A stretch of 64,000 nucleotides of DNA, taken from assembly GCF_000621665.1 (NCBI RefSeq), contig NZ_JHXQ01000016.1, positions 50,730 through 114,729 of the forward strand. Reading direction: 5' to 3'. The notes beneath the pieces were generated by a model that did no database searches, had not been told where the DNA came from, and saw nothing but the letters and a program-made list of their open reading frames with translations. The stretch is from Allorhizobium undicola ORS 992 = ATCC 700741. GTDB taxonomy: Bacteria > Pseudomonadota > Alphaproteobacteria > Rhizobiales > Rhizobiaceae. Below are positions 27,340 to 38,471 of this stretch, piece after piece; the first letter of the stretch is position 1; each line of letters begins with the position of its first letter. The translations under genes were made by a program, and so were the position numbers.

Positions 27340-28431
27340 TCATGCGGACGAAGGGGGCGTGAGATCTTGGCCGAGGAGCTGGCTATAGACCTTTTCCAGC
27401 CCCTCGGCCTCGCGTTCCAGCGCAAAATGGCGGCGCACATGCGCCACGCCCTGCACGCCATGCTGTTCGGCAAGGGAAGGATCGGCCAGATAGGGCCTGA
27501 TGGCGTCCCGCAGGCTCTCATAGTCTCCAGCCGGAACGACGGCGCCGGTTTCTCCCGGCGCAATCTGCTCGCCATAGGCACCGGCGTCGGAGGCAACAAC
27601 AGCGGTTTGCGAGGCCATGGCTTCAAGTGGGGTGAGGCCGAAGCCTTCATTGCGCGAGGGTGCAACATAAAGCGACAGGCGGCGATACCACGGCTTGATG
27701 TCGGCCACTTCTCCCAGAAAGCGAATGCGCTCTTCCAGCCCCGCCGCCTTGATCTGCTGCTTGAGAGTGTCTGCGAAGGCGGTGTGTTCTGCCGTGACGC
27801 GGCCGGAAATCACGGCGGTCCACGCCGGATAATGCGGCAGAAGCTCGATCATGGCCTTGACGAAGAGATCGGTGCCCTTCTGGTGGCGCACCCGGCCAAA
27901 GCAGCCCACGAGATAGCGTCCCGGCAGGCCGGTGGCGGTCATGCCGTCTTCGTCGGTTTGAGGCGGATGGAATAGCGCGGTATCGACACCGTGGCGAATG
28001 ACAGTGTGCGCCACTTTGAGAAAAGAGCCGGATCGCCCGCTCGTGGCCACCACCGCATCCATTTTCGAGATCAGAAAACGGGTATAGCGGCTGTGATGAC
28101 GCTGGGCTGCCGAGGTGAACAGCAGCTTCAGCGGCATTCGCAACACATGACGCAGGATCAGCCCCGTCAGCATTTCATTGTTGCGCCGCGCGTGCCAGAT
28201 GCGGTGCGAGGCCCCTTCGGGCCGTCGCCAGAGAGCTGGCAATTGCCAGAAGGACATGGAGGGCATGTCTTCCGGCAGGCCGGGACCAAGCGTCACGACG
28301 CCCAGCCCACGCCGACGCTGCTCTGGAACGAGCTGGATCAGCGTGGAGGTAACGCCTGAAAGCCTGTATTTGAAATTAGGCGCGATGACCTTGATGCCGG
28401 AAAGCGTCTGCACGGGTGTTACCGGTTTCAA
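27340..28431 (-). CDS. Glycosyltransferase family 4, WadC-like
   Basis: A GT-B, family-4 (group 1) enzyme of about 363 residues: [19 protein letters not shown], then [36 protein letters not shown] with the family ExxxxxxE-type motif (EGFGLTPLE). No ATG lies near the start; TTG at 28431 overlaps the greA stop, and GTG at 28413 is the alternative. The position next to greA and upstream of carB matches where I recall the Brucella core-LPS mannosyltransferase wadC, but this needs alignment. Confidence 0.85.
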   Translation of the reverse strand: MKPVTPVQTLSGIKVIAPNFKYRLSGVTSTLIQLVPEQRRRGLGVVTLGPGLPEDMPSMSFWQLPALWRRPEGASHRIWHARRNNEMLTGLILRHVLRMPLKLLFTSAAQRHHSRYTRFLISKMDAVVATSGRSGSFLKVAHTVIRHGVDTALFHPPQTDEDGMTATGLPGRYLVGCFGRVRHQKGTDLFVKAMIELLPHYPAWTAVISGRVTAEHTAFADTLKQQIKAAGLEERIRFLGEVADIKPWYRRLSLYVAPSRNEGFGLTPLEAMASQTAVVASDAGAYGEQIAPGETGAVVPAGDYESLRDAIRPYLADPSLAEQHGVQGVAHVRRHFALEREAEGLEKVYSQLLGQDLTPPSSA

Positions 28432-28904
28432 CCCCAGCTAACATTGAGGATTTCATAGGCCTTCGATCCGCCGGGGGCGACGACCTCGATGCTGTCACCG
28501 GCTTCCTTGCCGATCAGGGCACGGGCAATGGGCGAAGAAATCGAGATGCGGCCGGATTTCACATCGGCTTCCTGATCGCCGACGATCTGATAGATCTTTT
28601 CTTCCTCGGTATCCTCGTCCACCAGCTTGACGGTGGCGCCGAACTTGATCTTCGAGCCGGACATCTTGGACAGGTCGATGACTTCCGCGCGCGCGATCAG
28701 GTCTTCCAGCTCGCTGACGCGGCCTTCATTATGGCTCTGGGCTTCCTTGGCGGCGTGATATTCAGCGTTTTCCGAAAGGTCGCCATGGGCGCGGGCTTCC
28801 GAGATTGCCTCGATGATGCGCGGACGCTCTTCCTGCTGACGCCAGCGCAGCTCTTCCTGAAGCTTCGCAAAGCCGTTCTGCGTCATCGGTACCTTATCAA
28901 CCAT
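28428..28904 (-). CDS. greA: Transcription elongation factor GreA
   Basis: A 158-residue protein starting [21 protein letters not shown] at 28904, with GGAAGAGG upstream; an ATG at 28925 is in frame. The N-terminal coiled coil carries the acidic tip ([16 protein letters not shown]) that enters the RNA polymerase secondary channel and rescues backtracked complexes. The C-terminal FKBP-like domain ends in [13 protein letters not shown]. Its stop overlaps the glycosyltransferase start, so greA is the head of this operon. Confidence 0.95.
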   Translation of the reverse strand: MVDKVPMTQNGFAKLQEELRWRQQEERPRIIEAISEARAHGDLSENAEYHAAKEAQSHNEGRVSELEDLIARAEVIDLSKMSGSKIKFGATVKLVDEDTEEEKIYQIVGDQEADVKSGRISISSPIARALIGKEAGDSIEVVAPGGSKAYEILNVSWG

Positions 28905-29080
28905 TTCCTCTTCCTTCACACTCATGGCCATCACAGGCAGCCATGAAAAGAAAACAGGTTCCGAAGCGAAGCCACGGAACCAGTCGCAAATCATCCTGAT
29001 CGGACTATAGCAGAACGCTGGCGCGAATTTCCAGATATTTCGAAACCGGCAACCAATGTCCCGGATCGCCGCAGGCAACC

Positions 29081-29188
29081 TCAGGGAGATATAATCTTCC
29101 AGATCTGCATGACAAGGCTGAGAAGCGTCATCCAGATTGCCAGGGAGACGGCAAAGGAAAGCAGCAGAAATTTCATCCTTCGCGTCAT
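29081..29188 (-). CDS. Possible 35-residue membrane peptide
   Basis: A short frame upstream of gre[21 protein letters not shown] is its first 20 residues and the rest ([15 protein letters not shown]) is also hydrophobic. It has basic residues at the N-terminus and one or two membrane segments. GAGG lies 11 bases upstream. It is too short to be supported by sequence alone. Confidence 0.35.
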   Translation of the reverse strand: MTRRMKFLLLSFAVSLAIWMTLLSLVMQIWKIISP

Positions 29189-29213
29189 CGGGCCGCGCCC
29201 TCTGTTTGCATTG

Positions 29214-29269
29214 CCTTGGTGAATGGGCCTTGGCGAATGGGCCTTGGCGAATGGGCCTTGGCGAATGGC
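29214..29269. repeat. 14-bp minisatellite, four copies
   Basis: Four head-to-tail copies of CCTTGGCGAATGGG lie upstream of greA: the first has T for C at position 7 and the last ends in C. Such tandem repeats are used as VNTR typing loci in Brucella. The gap from 28,905 to 29,450 otherwise holds the short frame at 29,081 and promoter sequence. Confidence 0.9.
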
Positions 29270-29450
29270 CCGGTTGCCGGCTTATCGGTTTGTGAAAAGC
29301 GCCGCTCTTTGGTTGGCGCCGCCTTGAACGCGCCATTGTAGACCCATTGGGCTCTGGTTGCAAATTCGAAAAAATGCAACTTCTTAAATAGAAAGGCGGC
29401 CTCAAGGCCGCCTCGCAGGATGGTCCGGTTCATGAAAAAAGGCGCAAGCC

Positions 29451-32933
<3,483 letters not shown>

Positions 32934-33283
32934 GGCTCTATCCGTTCTCTCACCTGCGCCAAACGCGGCCAAGGTGAGGCTTCACCGGGCCGGGCGCAGA
33001 TATGTGGGTCTTTTCAGGCTAGACGCGGCTTATAGGCAATAGTTTTGCGAAGCGGAACCCCGAATCTGCATGTTTACCAACAATTCCACCGGGGGATGTT
33101 TCAAGCGGGCCATTTCGGGGCATTGCGGCATTATCTCCGTGTGGCGCTTTGAAGGCGAAGGCCGTTTTGCCATGTGCCCACCGCACACGTCTGCGAGAGT
33201 TGTTGGGTCTTCGTTGAAATCACTCTTGGCGTGTAGACGCGGTTGCACTATGTCCTGCTCTTGAAAATTTCGGGAGCAAGGCA
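32934..33283. other. Gap between carB and the GST gene
   Basis: This divergent space carries the promoters of carB (minus) and the GST gene (plus). No hairpin-plus-T-run attenuator, repeat or small gene was seen. Confidence 0.35.
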
Positions 33284-33952
33284 GTGATTACCGTTCATTA
33301 TCTCGACAATTCGCGCGCGCATCGCATTCTCTGGCTTCTGGAGGAGCTTGGCCTGGACTACGAGGTGAAAACCTATCGTCGCGGGCCGGACATGCGTGCG
33401 CCGGAAAGCCTCAAGGCGGTGCATCCTCTGGGCAAATCGCCGGTGATCGAGGATGGCGGGAATGTCTATGCCGAAAGCGGCGCAATCATCGAATATCTCA
33501 TCGAAACCTATGGCAAGGGCGCCTTGAAGCCTGCACAGGGCTCGCCGGGCCATAGCCGCTATCTCTACTGGCTGCATTATGCCGAAGGCTCGGCCATGCC
33601 GCTTCTGCTGCTCAAGCTCATCTTTTCGCGCCTGCCGCGTCAGGTGCCCTTCCTTCTGCGCGGCACGGCCAGGCTCATTTCCAAGGCCGTCGGTGCAAAG
33701 CTGGTCGATCCGCAACTGGCCGATCACATGGCGCTGTGGGAAAGCGAGCTGGCGCGGGACGGCTTTTTTGCCGGCCGTGAACTGACCGGCGCCGACATTG
33801 CCATGAGCTTTCCCGTCGAGGCAGCGCTTTCCCGCGTTGAGGTTTCCGGCCCCATGCCCGCCATGCGTCACTATCTCGAAGCCATCCGCGCCCGTCCGGC
33901 CTATCGGCGGGCTCTGGAGCGCGGCGGTGCCTATGGCTATGCCGACACCTGA
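33284..33952 (+). CDS. Glutathione S-transferase family protein
   Basis: A 222-residue GST with an N-terminal thioredoxin-like domain (MITVHYLDNSRAHRILWLLEELGLDYEVK; LGKSPVIEDG and AESGAIIEYLIETYG for glutathione binding) and an all-helical C-terminal domain with the ELTGADIAMSFPVE N-capping motif. The GTG start at 33284 has GGGAG upstream. The subgroup could be the fungal/bacterial type that includes dehalogenase-like members; substrate unknown. Confidence 0.92.
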   Translation: MITVHYLDNSRAHRILWLLEELGLDYEVKTYRRGPDMRAPESLKAVHPLGKSPVIEDGGNVYAESGAIIEYLIETYGKGALKPAQGSPGHSRYLYWLHYAEGSAMPLLLLKLIFSRLPRQVPFLLRGTARLISKAVGAKLVDPQLADHMALWESELARDGFFAGRELTGADIAMSFPVEAALSRVEVSGPMPAMRHYLEAIRARPAYRRALERGGAYGYADT

Positions 33953-34082
33953 TCGATCTGCGCCGGTTTGCCGGAAATGGCAGGCCGGCGGGTGAAGCCG
34001 CAAATGTAATGTCTGAACGGGTTTTGGCTGAAGTTTGCCAGGTGTCTTGAAAACGACACGGGATTGGCGTAGCCATCGCGTC

Positions 34083-34140
34083 AGAGCATTGTCCCGGGAA
34101 AAGTGTAGTCACGGTTTTCCGTCTGGAAATGCTATAGCCG
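34083..34140. repeat. Mosaic intergenic repeat
   Basis: An AGAGCATTGTCCCGGGAAAA / ACGGTTTTCCGTCTGGAAATGC unit, nearly the same as the one at 44,735. It lies between the GST and MATE genes. Confidence 0.6.
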
Positions 34141-34187
34141 CTCACCAGACAGAACTGGAAGCGGCTTTTTTGTTTTGGGAAGCCGTC

Positions 34188-35591
34188 ATGTCCGCCGTTC
34201 GCACCGTTGAAGAGACAATTATCGCCGATAGCTGGGGTTCGCATCTGAAAGCCACGCTTGCACTGGGCGTGCCGCTGATCGGTGCGCAACTGGCGCAGTT
34301 GGCGATCCACACCACCGATGTCATCATCATCGGGCAATTGGGGGCCGAGCTTCTGGCCTCCATGGTGCTTGCCGCGCAATTCTTTTTCGTTGTCTTCATT
34401 TTCGGGTCCGGCTTTGCCATGGCCGTCATGCCCATGGTGGCCAATGCCTATGGGCAGGACGACGTGGTTTCGGTGCGTCGCTCCATCCGCATGGGCATGT
34501 GGGTGTCGATTGCCTATGGCTTGCTGGTCATGCCGCTGTTCATGTATGCAGAGCCGTTGCTCATTGCCCTCGGGCAGGTGCCTTCGGTGGCGAAGGTTGC
34601 GGCGCATTATCTGCATATTGCCCAGTTCGGCATGTTTCCGGCGCTGCTGTTTGCGGTGCTGCGCGGCGTTGTCAGCGCATCCGGCCGGGCGGGCGTGGTG
34701 CTTTACATCACCATTGCCATGCTGGTTCTGAATGCCGTGCTGGCCTTCATTCTGGTGCTTGGCCATTTCGGCCTGCCAGCCCTTGGCATGACAGGGGCGG
34801 CCATCGTTGCCGCCTCGGTGCAATGGGCGGGCTTTCTGGCCATGGCGGCCTATCTGCAACTTCACCCCGAAACCCGCAAATACGAGCTCTTCGTGCGCTT
34901 CTGGCGCCCGGACTGGCGGGCGTTGAAAGAGGTGATGCGGCTGGGTATGCCCATCAGCGTCACCGTTCTGGCAGAGGCGGGGCTCTTCTCGGCCGCTTCG
35001 CTGCTGATGGGCTCCATCGGCACGGTGGAGCTGGCCGCCCATGGCATTGCGCTGCAACTGGCCTCCATTGCCTTCATGATCCCGCTTGGGCTTTCGCAAG
35101 CCGCGACCGTGCGGGTGGGCGTAGCGCATGGACGCGGCGATTATTCCAACCTTGTGCGGGCAGCCGTGTCCGTTACGGCGCTTGCCATGCTGATCTCACT
35201 CAGCGGGGGCATTCTCTTTCTCTTCCAGGCCGATGATCTCGGCGGCCTCTTTCTCGATCGCAGCCGTGCCGATGCCGCAGCCGTGCTGGATTATGCCGCG
35301 CCGCTGATCGTCATTGCCGGTATTTTTCAGCTCGTGGATGGCTTGCAGGCCATTGCCGCCGGATTGCTGCGCGGCCTCAAGGATGCCCGTATTCCGATGA
35401 TCCTTGCATTGATTTCCTACTGGCCCATCGGCTTTGCCCTGGCCTGGATCATGGCCTTTCCGCTGGGGTTTGGAGGCGTTGGGGTGTGGTATGGCTTCCT
35501 GATCGGGTTGAGCAGTGCGGCCATCATGCTGCTGCTGCGCTTTACCCTGCTCCTGCGGCATGAAATGCGCATGGCCGTTGCGGTGGCCTGA
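34188..35591 (+). CDS. MATE-family efflux transporter (NorM-like)
   Basis: A 467-residue inner-membrane protein with twelve predicted hydrophobic segments and the MATE plan (LGVPLIGAQLAQLAIHTTDVIIIG in helix 1-2 region, and the mirrored LKEVMRLGMPISVTVLAEAGLFSAASLLMG in the second half). Such pumps export cationic drugs using Na+ or H+ gradients. The start at 34188 is MSAVRTVEE; the open frame extends upstream through a repeat. Confidence 0.92.
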   Translation: MSAVRTVEETIIADSWGSHLKATLALGVPLIGAQLAQLAIHTTDVIIIGQLGAELLASMVLAAQFFFVVFIFGSGFAMAVMPMVANAYGQDDVVSVRRSIRMGMWVSIAYGLLVMPLFMYAEPLLIALGQVPSVAKVAAHYLHIAQFGMFPALLFAVLRGVVSASGRAGVVLYITIAMLVLNAVLAFILVLGHFGLPALGMTGAAIVAASVQWAGFLAMAAYLQLHPETRKYELFVRFWRPDWRALKEVMRLGMPISVTVLAEAGLFSAASLLMGSIGTVELAAHGIALQLASIAFMIPLGLSQAATVRVGVAHGRGDYSNLVRAAVSVTALAMLISLSGGILFLFQADDLGGLFLDRSRADAAAVLDYAAPLIVIAGIFQLVDGLQAIAAGLLRGLKDARIPMILALISYWPIGFALAWIMAFPLGFGGVGVWYGFLIGLSSAAIMLLLRFTLLLRHEMRMAVAVA

Positions 35592-35636
35592 CGGCTCGAC
35601 GGCGCTGTAACACTTTTCATGTTTCGCAGGAGAATC

Positions 35637-35668
35637 AAAAAAGCCGGTCAAGCGATTGACCGGCTTTT
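35637..35668. terminator. Bidirectional terminator between MATE and carA genes
   Basis: A perfect 13-bp stem (AAAAGCCGGTCAA, loop GCGA, TTGACCGGCTTTT) acts for both convergent genes. Confidence 0.85.
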
Positions 35669-35692
35669 GAAATTTGCCCGCAATGAAAAGGA

Positions 35693-36904
35693 TCAGCGCT
35701 CGGCAAGCGCCGGTTCACCCTTCTTTTCGCGCACCATGTTGATGAAGCGGCGGAAGAGATAGTGGCTGTCCTGCGGGCCGGGAGAGGCTTCCGGGTGGTG
35801 CTGCACGGAAAAGACCGGCTTGCCGGTGACGCGCAGACCGCAATTGGTGTTGTCGAACAGCGAAATGTGAGTCTCCTCAACGCCTTCCGGCAGCGACTTG
35901 GAATCCACCGCAAAGCCGTGGTTCATCGAGACGATCTCCACCTTGCCGGTGGTGAAATCCTTGACCGGGTGGTTTGCGCCGTGATGGCCCTGATGCATCT
36001 TTTCGGTTTTGGCGCCCAGCGCCAGACCCAGCATCTGGTGGCCAAGGCAGATGCCGAACAGCGGAATATCCGTCTTGATCAGGCTCTGAATGACCGGCAC
36101 GGCATATTCGCCGGTTGCCGCCGGATCCCCCGGACCATTGGACAGGAAGATGCCATCGGGCTTGAGGGCCAGGATTTCCTCGGCGCTGGTGGTGGCGGGA
36201 ACCACAGTCACCTTGCACTTCAGGCCGGTGAAGAGGCGCAGGATATTGCGCTTCACGCCAAAGTCGATGCACACGACATGGTAATCGGCATCCTTGTCCG
36301 CCAGCTCTTCGAAGCCTTCGTTCCACACCCAGGGCTTCTCGCTCCACACCGAGGACTGACCGGAGGAGGCGACCTTGGCAAGATCGAGCCCCACAAGGCC
36401 GCTCCAGGCCCTTGCCTTGGCCTTCAGTGCCTCAAGGTCGAAATTGCCGTTGGGGTCATGCGCGATGACGGCATTGGGTGTGCCATGCTCGCGGATCCAG
36501 GCGGTGAGCGCGCGGGTGTCGATGCCGGAAAGGCCGATGATGCCACGGGCCTTCAGCCAGGCATCGAGATGTTTGGAAGCACGGTAATTGGACGGCTCGG
36601 TGATGTCGGCCTTGAAGATTACGCCGACGGCGCCGTGGCGGGCGGCGGGGGTTACGTCTTCGATGTCTTCTTCATTGGTGCCGACATTGCCGATATGCGG
36701 GAAGGTGAAGGTGACGATCTGGCCGAGATAGGACGGATCGGTCAGGATTTCCTCATAACCGGTCAGGGCGGTGTTGAAGCAGACTTCCGCCTCCACGGCG
36801 CCGGTGGCGCCAATGCCCTGGCCCTCGATGACCGTGCCATCGGCCAAGACGAGGACGGCGGTGGGCTTCCGGGTGGTCCATGGGGATGTCGCGGTCATAT
36901 CCAT
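35693..36904 (-). CDS. carA: Carbamoyl-phosphate synthase small subunit
   Basis: A 403-residue class I glutamine amidotransferase. The N-terminal CPSase domain (LADGTVIEGQGIGATG, ALTGYEEILTDPSYLGQIV) is followed by the GATase triad: Cys in FGICLGHQMLG, and His/Glu in VQHHPEASPGP. It supplies ammonia to CarB. Start at 36904 or the ATG two codons later. The 283-base space upstream to yqeY carries both promoters and nothing else recognised. Confidence 0.97.
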   Translation of the reverse strand: MDMTATSPWTTRKPTAVLVLADGTVIEGQGIGATGAVEAEVCFNTALTGYEEILTDPSYLGQIVTFTFPHIGNVGTNEEDIEDVTPAARHGAVGVIFKADITEPSNYRASKHLDAWLKARGIIGLSGIDTRALTAWIREHGTPNAVIAHDPNGNFDLEALKAKARAWSGLVGLDLAKVASSGQSSVWSEKPWVWNEGFEELADKDADYHVVCIDFGVKRNILRLFTGLKCKVTVVPATTSAEEILALKPDGIFLSNGPGDPAATGEYAVPVIQSLIKTDIPLFGICLGHQMLGLALGAKTEKMHQGHHGANHPVKDFTTGKVEIVSMNHGFAVDSKSLPEGVEETHISLFDNTNCGLRVTGKPVFSVQHHPEASPGPQDSHYLFRRFINMVREKKGEPALAER

Positions 36905-37187
36905 TCCTTTTCCAGCCGGTCGCGCGGCGCGGGCGCCAGGCGTCAGGCTCTAGATGTGGCAAGTGTCCTCGCGCAGCATGGTTGCGCGTCAAGGGCCCTG
37001 ATGTCGATGTCTGTGCAGGCGATGGTTCATAGACGAGAAGACCTTGCCGGGTCAATTGTTCCGGCAGGCTTTTCCTGCATTTCTGCCCTGCCTTTGCAGG
37101 CCACGGCCATTGCAAGGGGCCGGAACGCTGGCTATTTACCGGCAGACTCGTTTATTTTCGCCCGTTTTACAGGGCAAGGAGAAAGAC

Positions 37188-37643
37188 ATGCTACGCGAAA
37201 CCCTGACCGCAGCCCTGAAGGAGGCCATGAAAGCCAAGGATAGCCGCAGGCTTTCCACCATCCGCCTGATGCAATCGGCCATCAAGGATCGCGACATTGC
37301 CAATCGCGGCGAGGGCAAGGGCGAAGCAAGCGACGAGGATGTGTTGCAGCTTTTCGCCAAGCTGGTGAAGCAGCGCGACGAATCGGCAAAGATCTACGAG
37401 GAAAACGGCCGCCCCGAACTCGCCGCCCAGGAGCGCGAGGAAGCGGCCATCATCAAGACCTTCATGCCCGAGCAGATGAGCGATGAAAAAGTGCGCGACG
37501 CCATTGCCGCCATCATCGCCGAGATCAACGCCGAAGGCGTGCGCGACATGGGCAAGGTCATGGCGGCGCTCAAGGAGCGTTTCGCAGGCCAGATGGATTT
37601 CGCCAAGGCCTCCGGCACGGTCAAGGAATTGCTGACGAAGTGA
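37188..37643 (+). CDS. yqeY: GatB/YqeY domain protein
   Basis: A 151-residue helical protein starting MLRETLTAALKEAMKAKDSR with AAGGAG nine bases upstream. YqeY motifs are visible (STIRLMQSAIKDRDIA, KQRDESAKIYEENGRPELAAQEREEAAII, and the C-terminal GKVMAALKERFAGQMDF). The domain resembles the tRNA-binding tail of GatB; its role in bacteria is not settled. It lies upstream of dnaG in many Hyphomicrobiales; here the brnTA pair sits between them. Confidence 0.9.
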   Translation: MLRETLTAALKEAMKAKDSRRLSTIRLMQSAIKDRDIANRGEGKGEASDEDVLQLFAKLVKQRDESAKIYEENGRPELAAQEREEAAIIKTFMPEQMSDEKVRDAIAAIIAEINAEGVRDMGKVMAALKERFAGQMDFAKASGTVKELLTK

Positions 37644-37663
37644 AAATTTCGGGCAGGAGGCGG

Positions 37664-37993
37664 CTACTTCGTGAGCCGCTTCTGCTCGTTAAGAAAATGG
37701 CGAAGGACTGCATTAATGCGGGTCTGGTAGCCCTTGCCGGATGACTGAAAGTAATCGACAATATCGTCATCAAGACGTATCGAAATAGCCTTCTTCTTTT
37801 TGGGATAGACCATTTCCGCCTTTGACCAGTCGATGTCGATAAACTCCTGCCAATCGGGATCGTCGCGCATCGCGCGCTCTATATCGGCGTCGCTTAACGC
37901 ATTCACGCGCTGCCAATCGGTGAAATCTTCACCTTGGCCAATTTTTTCTTGAATGTCCTCAGCCGAATATTTGACGATATGCTTTTTGTTCAT
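37664..37993 (-). CDS. brnA: Antitoxin BrnA
   Basis: A 109-residue antitoxin. The C-terminal ribbon-helix-helix domain (KKKAISIRLDDDIVDYFQ ... RINAVLRHFLNEQ) binds DNA and the N-terminal acidic part (DWQRVNALSDADIERAMRDDPDW) binds the toxin. The ATG at 37993 lies inside the brnT frame, a 35-base overlap, so translation is coupled. BrnA-BrnT was first characterised in Brucella abortus; the pair is autoregulated by BrnA. Confidence 0.9.
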   Translation of the reverse strand: MNKKHIVKYSAEDIQEKIGQGEDFTDWQRVNALSDADIERAMRDDPDWQEFIDIDWSKAEMVYPKKKKAISIRLDDDIVDYFQSSGKGYQTRINAVLRHFLNEQKRLTK

Positions 37994-38246
37994 TTTCGCG
38001 TGCGGCTCTGGCCGATATGATCCTGCAAGTCTCGCCACGCATTGTGTAAACAACGGCGATCAGCTTCAGGGTATCGGGGCAAATTGCCAGAATGCGAGCG
38101 TCTCCATTTTTGTGCGACTCAAATCTTATATGTGGACGTTGAAGTGCTGCCGCTGCGCGAACGAAATCAATGCCATGTTTATTCAGATTGATGTTCCGCT
38201 TGTTTTCATCCCACTCGAATTGCCTGAACTCTACTGCTGGCTGCAT
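37959..38246 (-). CDS. brnT: Toxin BrnT (RelE-like ribonuclease)
   Basis: A 95-residue BrnT toxin: FEWDENKRNINLNKHGIDF is the family N-terminus, followed by strands (LIAVVYTMRG) and the C-terminal helix RIISARAARENEQKAYRQIF. BrnT has a RelE-like fold and cleaves RNA to arrest growth under stress. The toxin gene precedes the antitoxin, the usual brn order. A palindromic operator lies about 115 bases upstream. Confidence 0.92.
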   Translation of the reverse strand: MQPAVEFRQFEWDENKRNINLNKHGIDFVRAAAALQRPHIRFESHKNGDARILAICPDTLKLIAVVYTMRGETCRIISARAARENEQKAYRQIFG

Positions 38247-38354
38247 TTCTGTTTCTCACGGTCGTTCTGAAAAAACTTGTCATAGTCCCATTCCTGAGAA
38301 TGACCGTGATTGGTTCGGGTTGTAATCTTGCCTGTTTCAAACCTGTTGCTCATT

Positions 38355-38382
38355 TTGTATATACAATTGTATGTCATGTCAA
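38355..38382 (-). promoter_or_regulatory. brnTA promoter with palindromic operator
   Basis: On the minus strand TTGACA (38382-38377) is followed after 15-17 bases by an AT-rich -10 region (TATACA). The perfect palindrome ATACAATTGTAT (38361-38372) lies between the two boxes, so a bound BrnA repressor would block RNA polymerase. Confidence 0.55.
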
Positions 38383-38471
38383 TGTGTGGATTCAATCTCG
38401 AAAAACAGAAAGGCCATGGCGCGATGCGAGGCTGAGTTCTATATAACTCTCATAAATCCTAAGGTTCGCTC

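Noticed and set aside
29214..29269. CRISPR array
   Set aside because: The 14-bp units are directly adjacent without spacers, and no cas gene is near.
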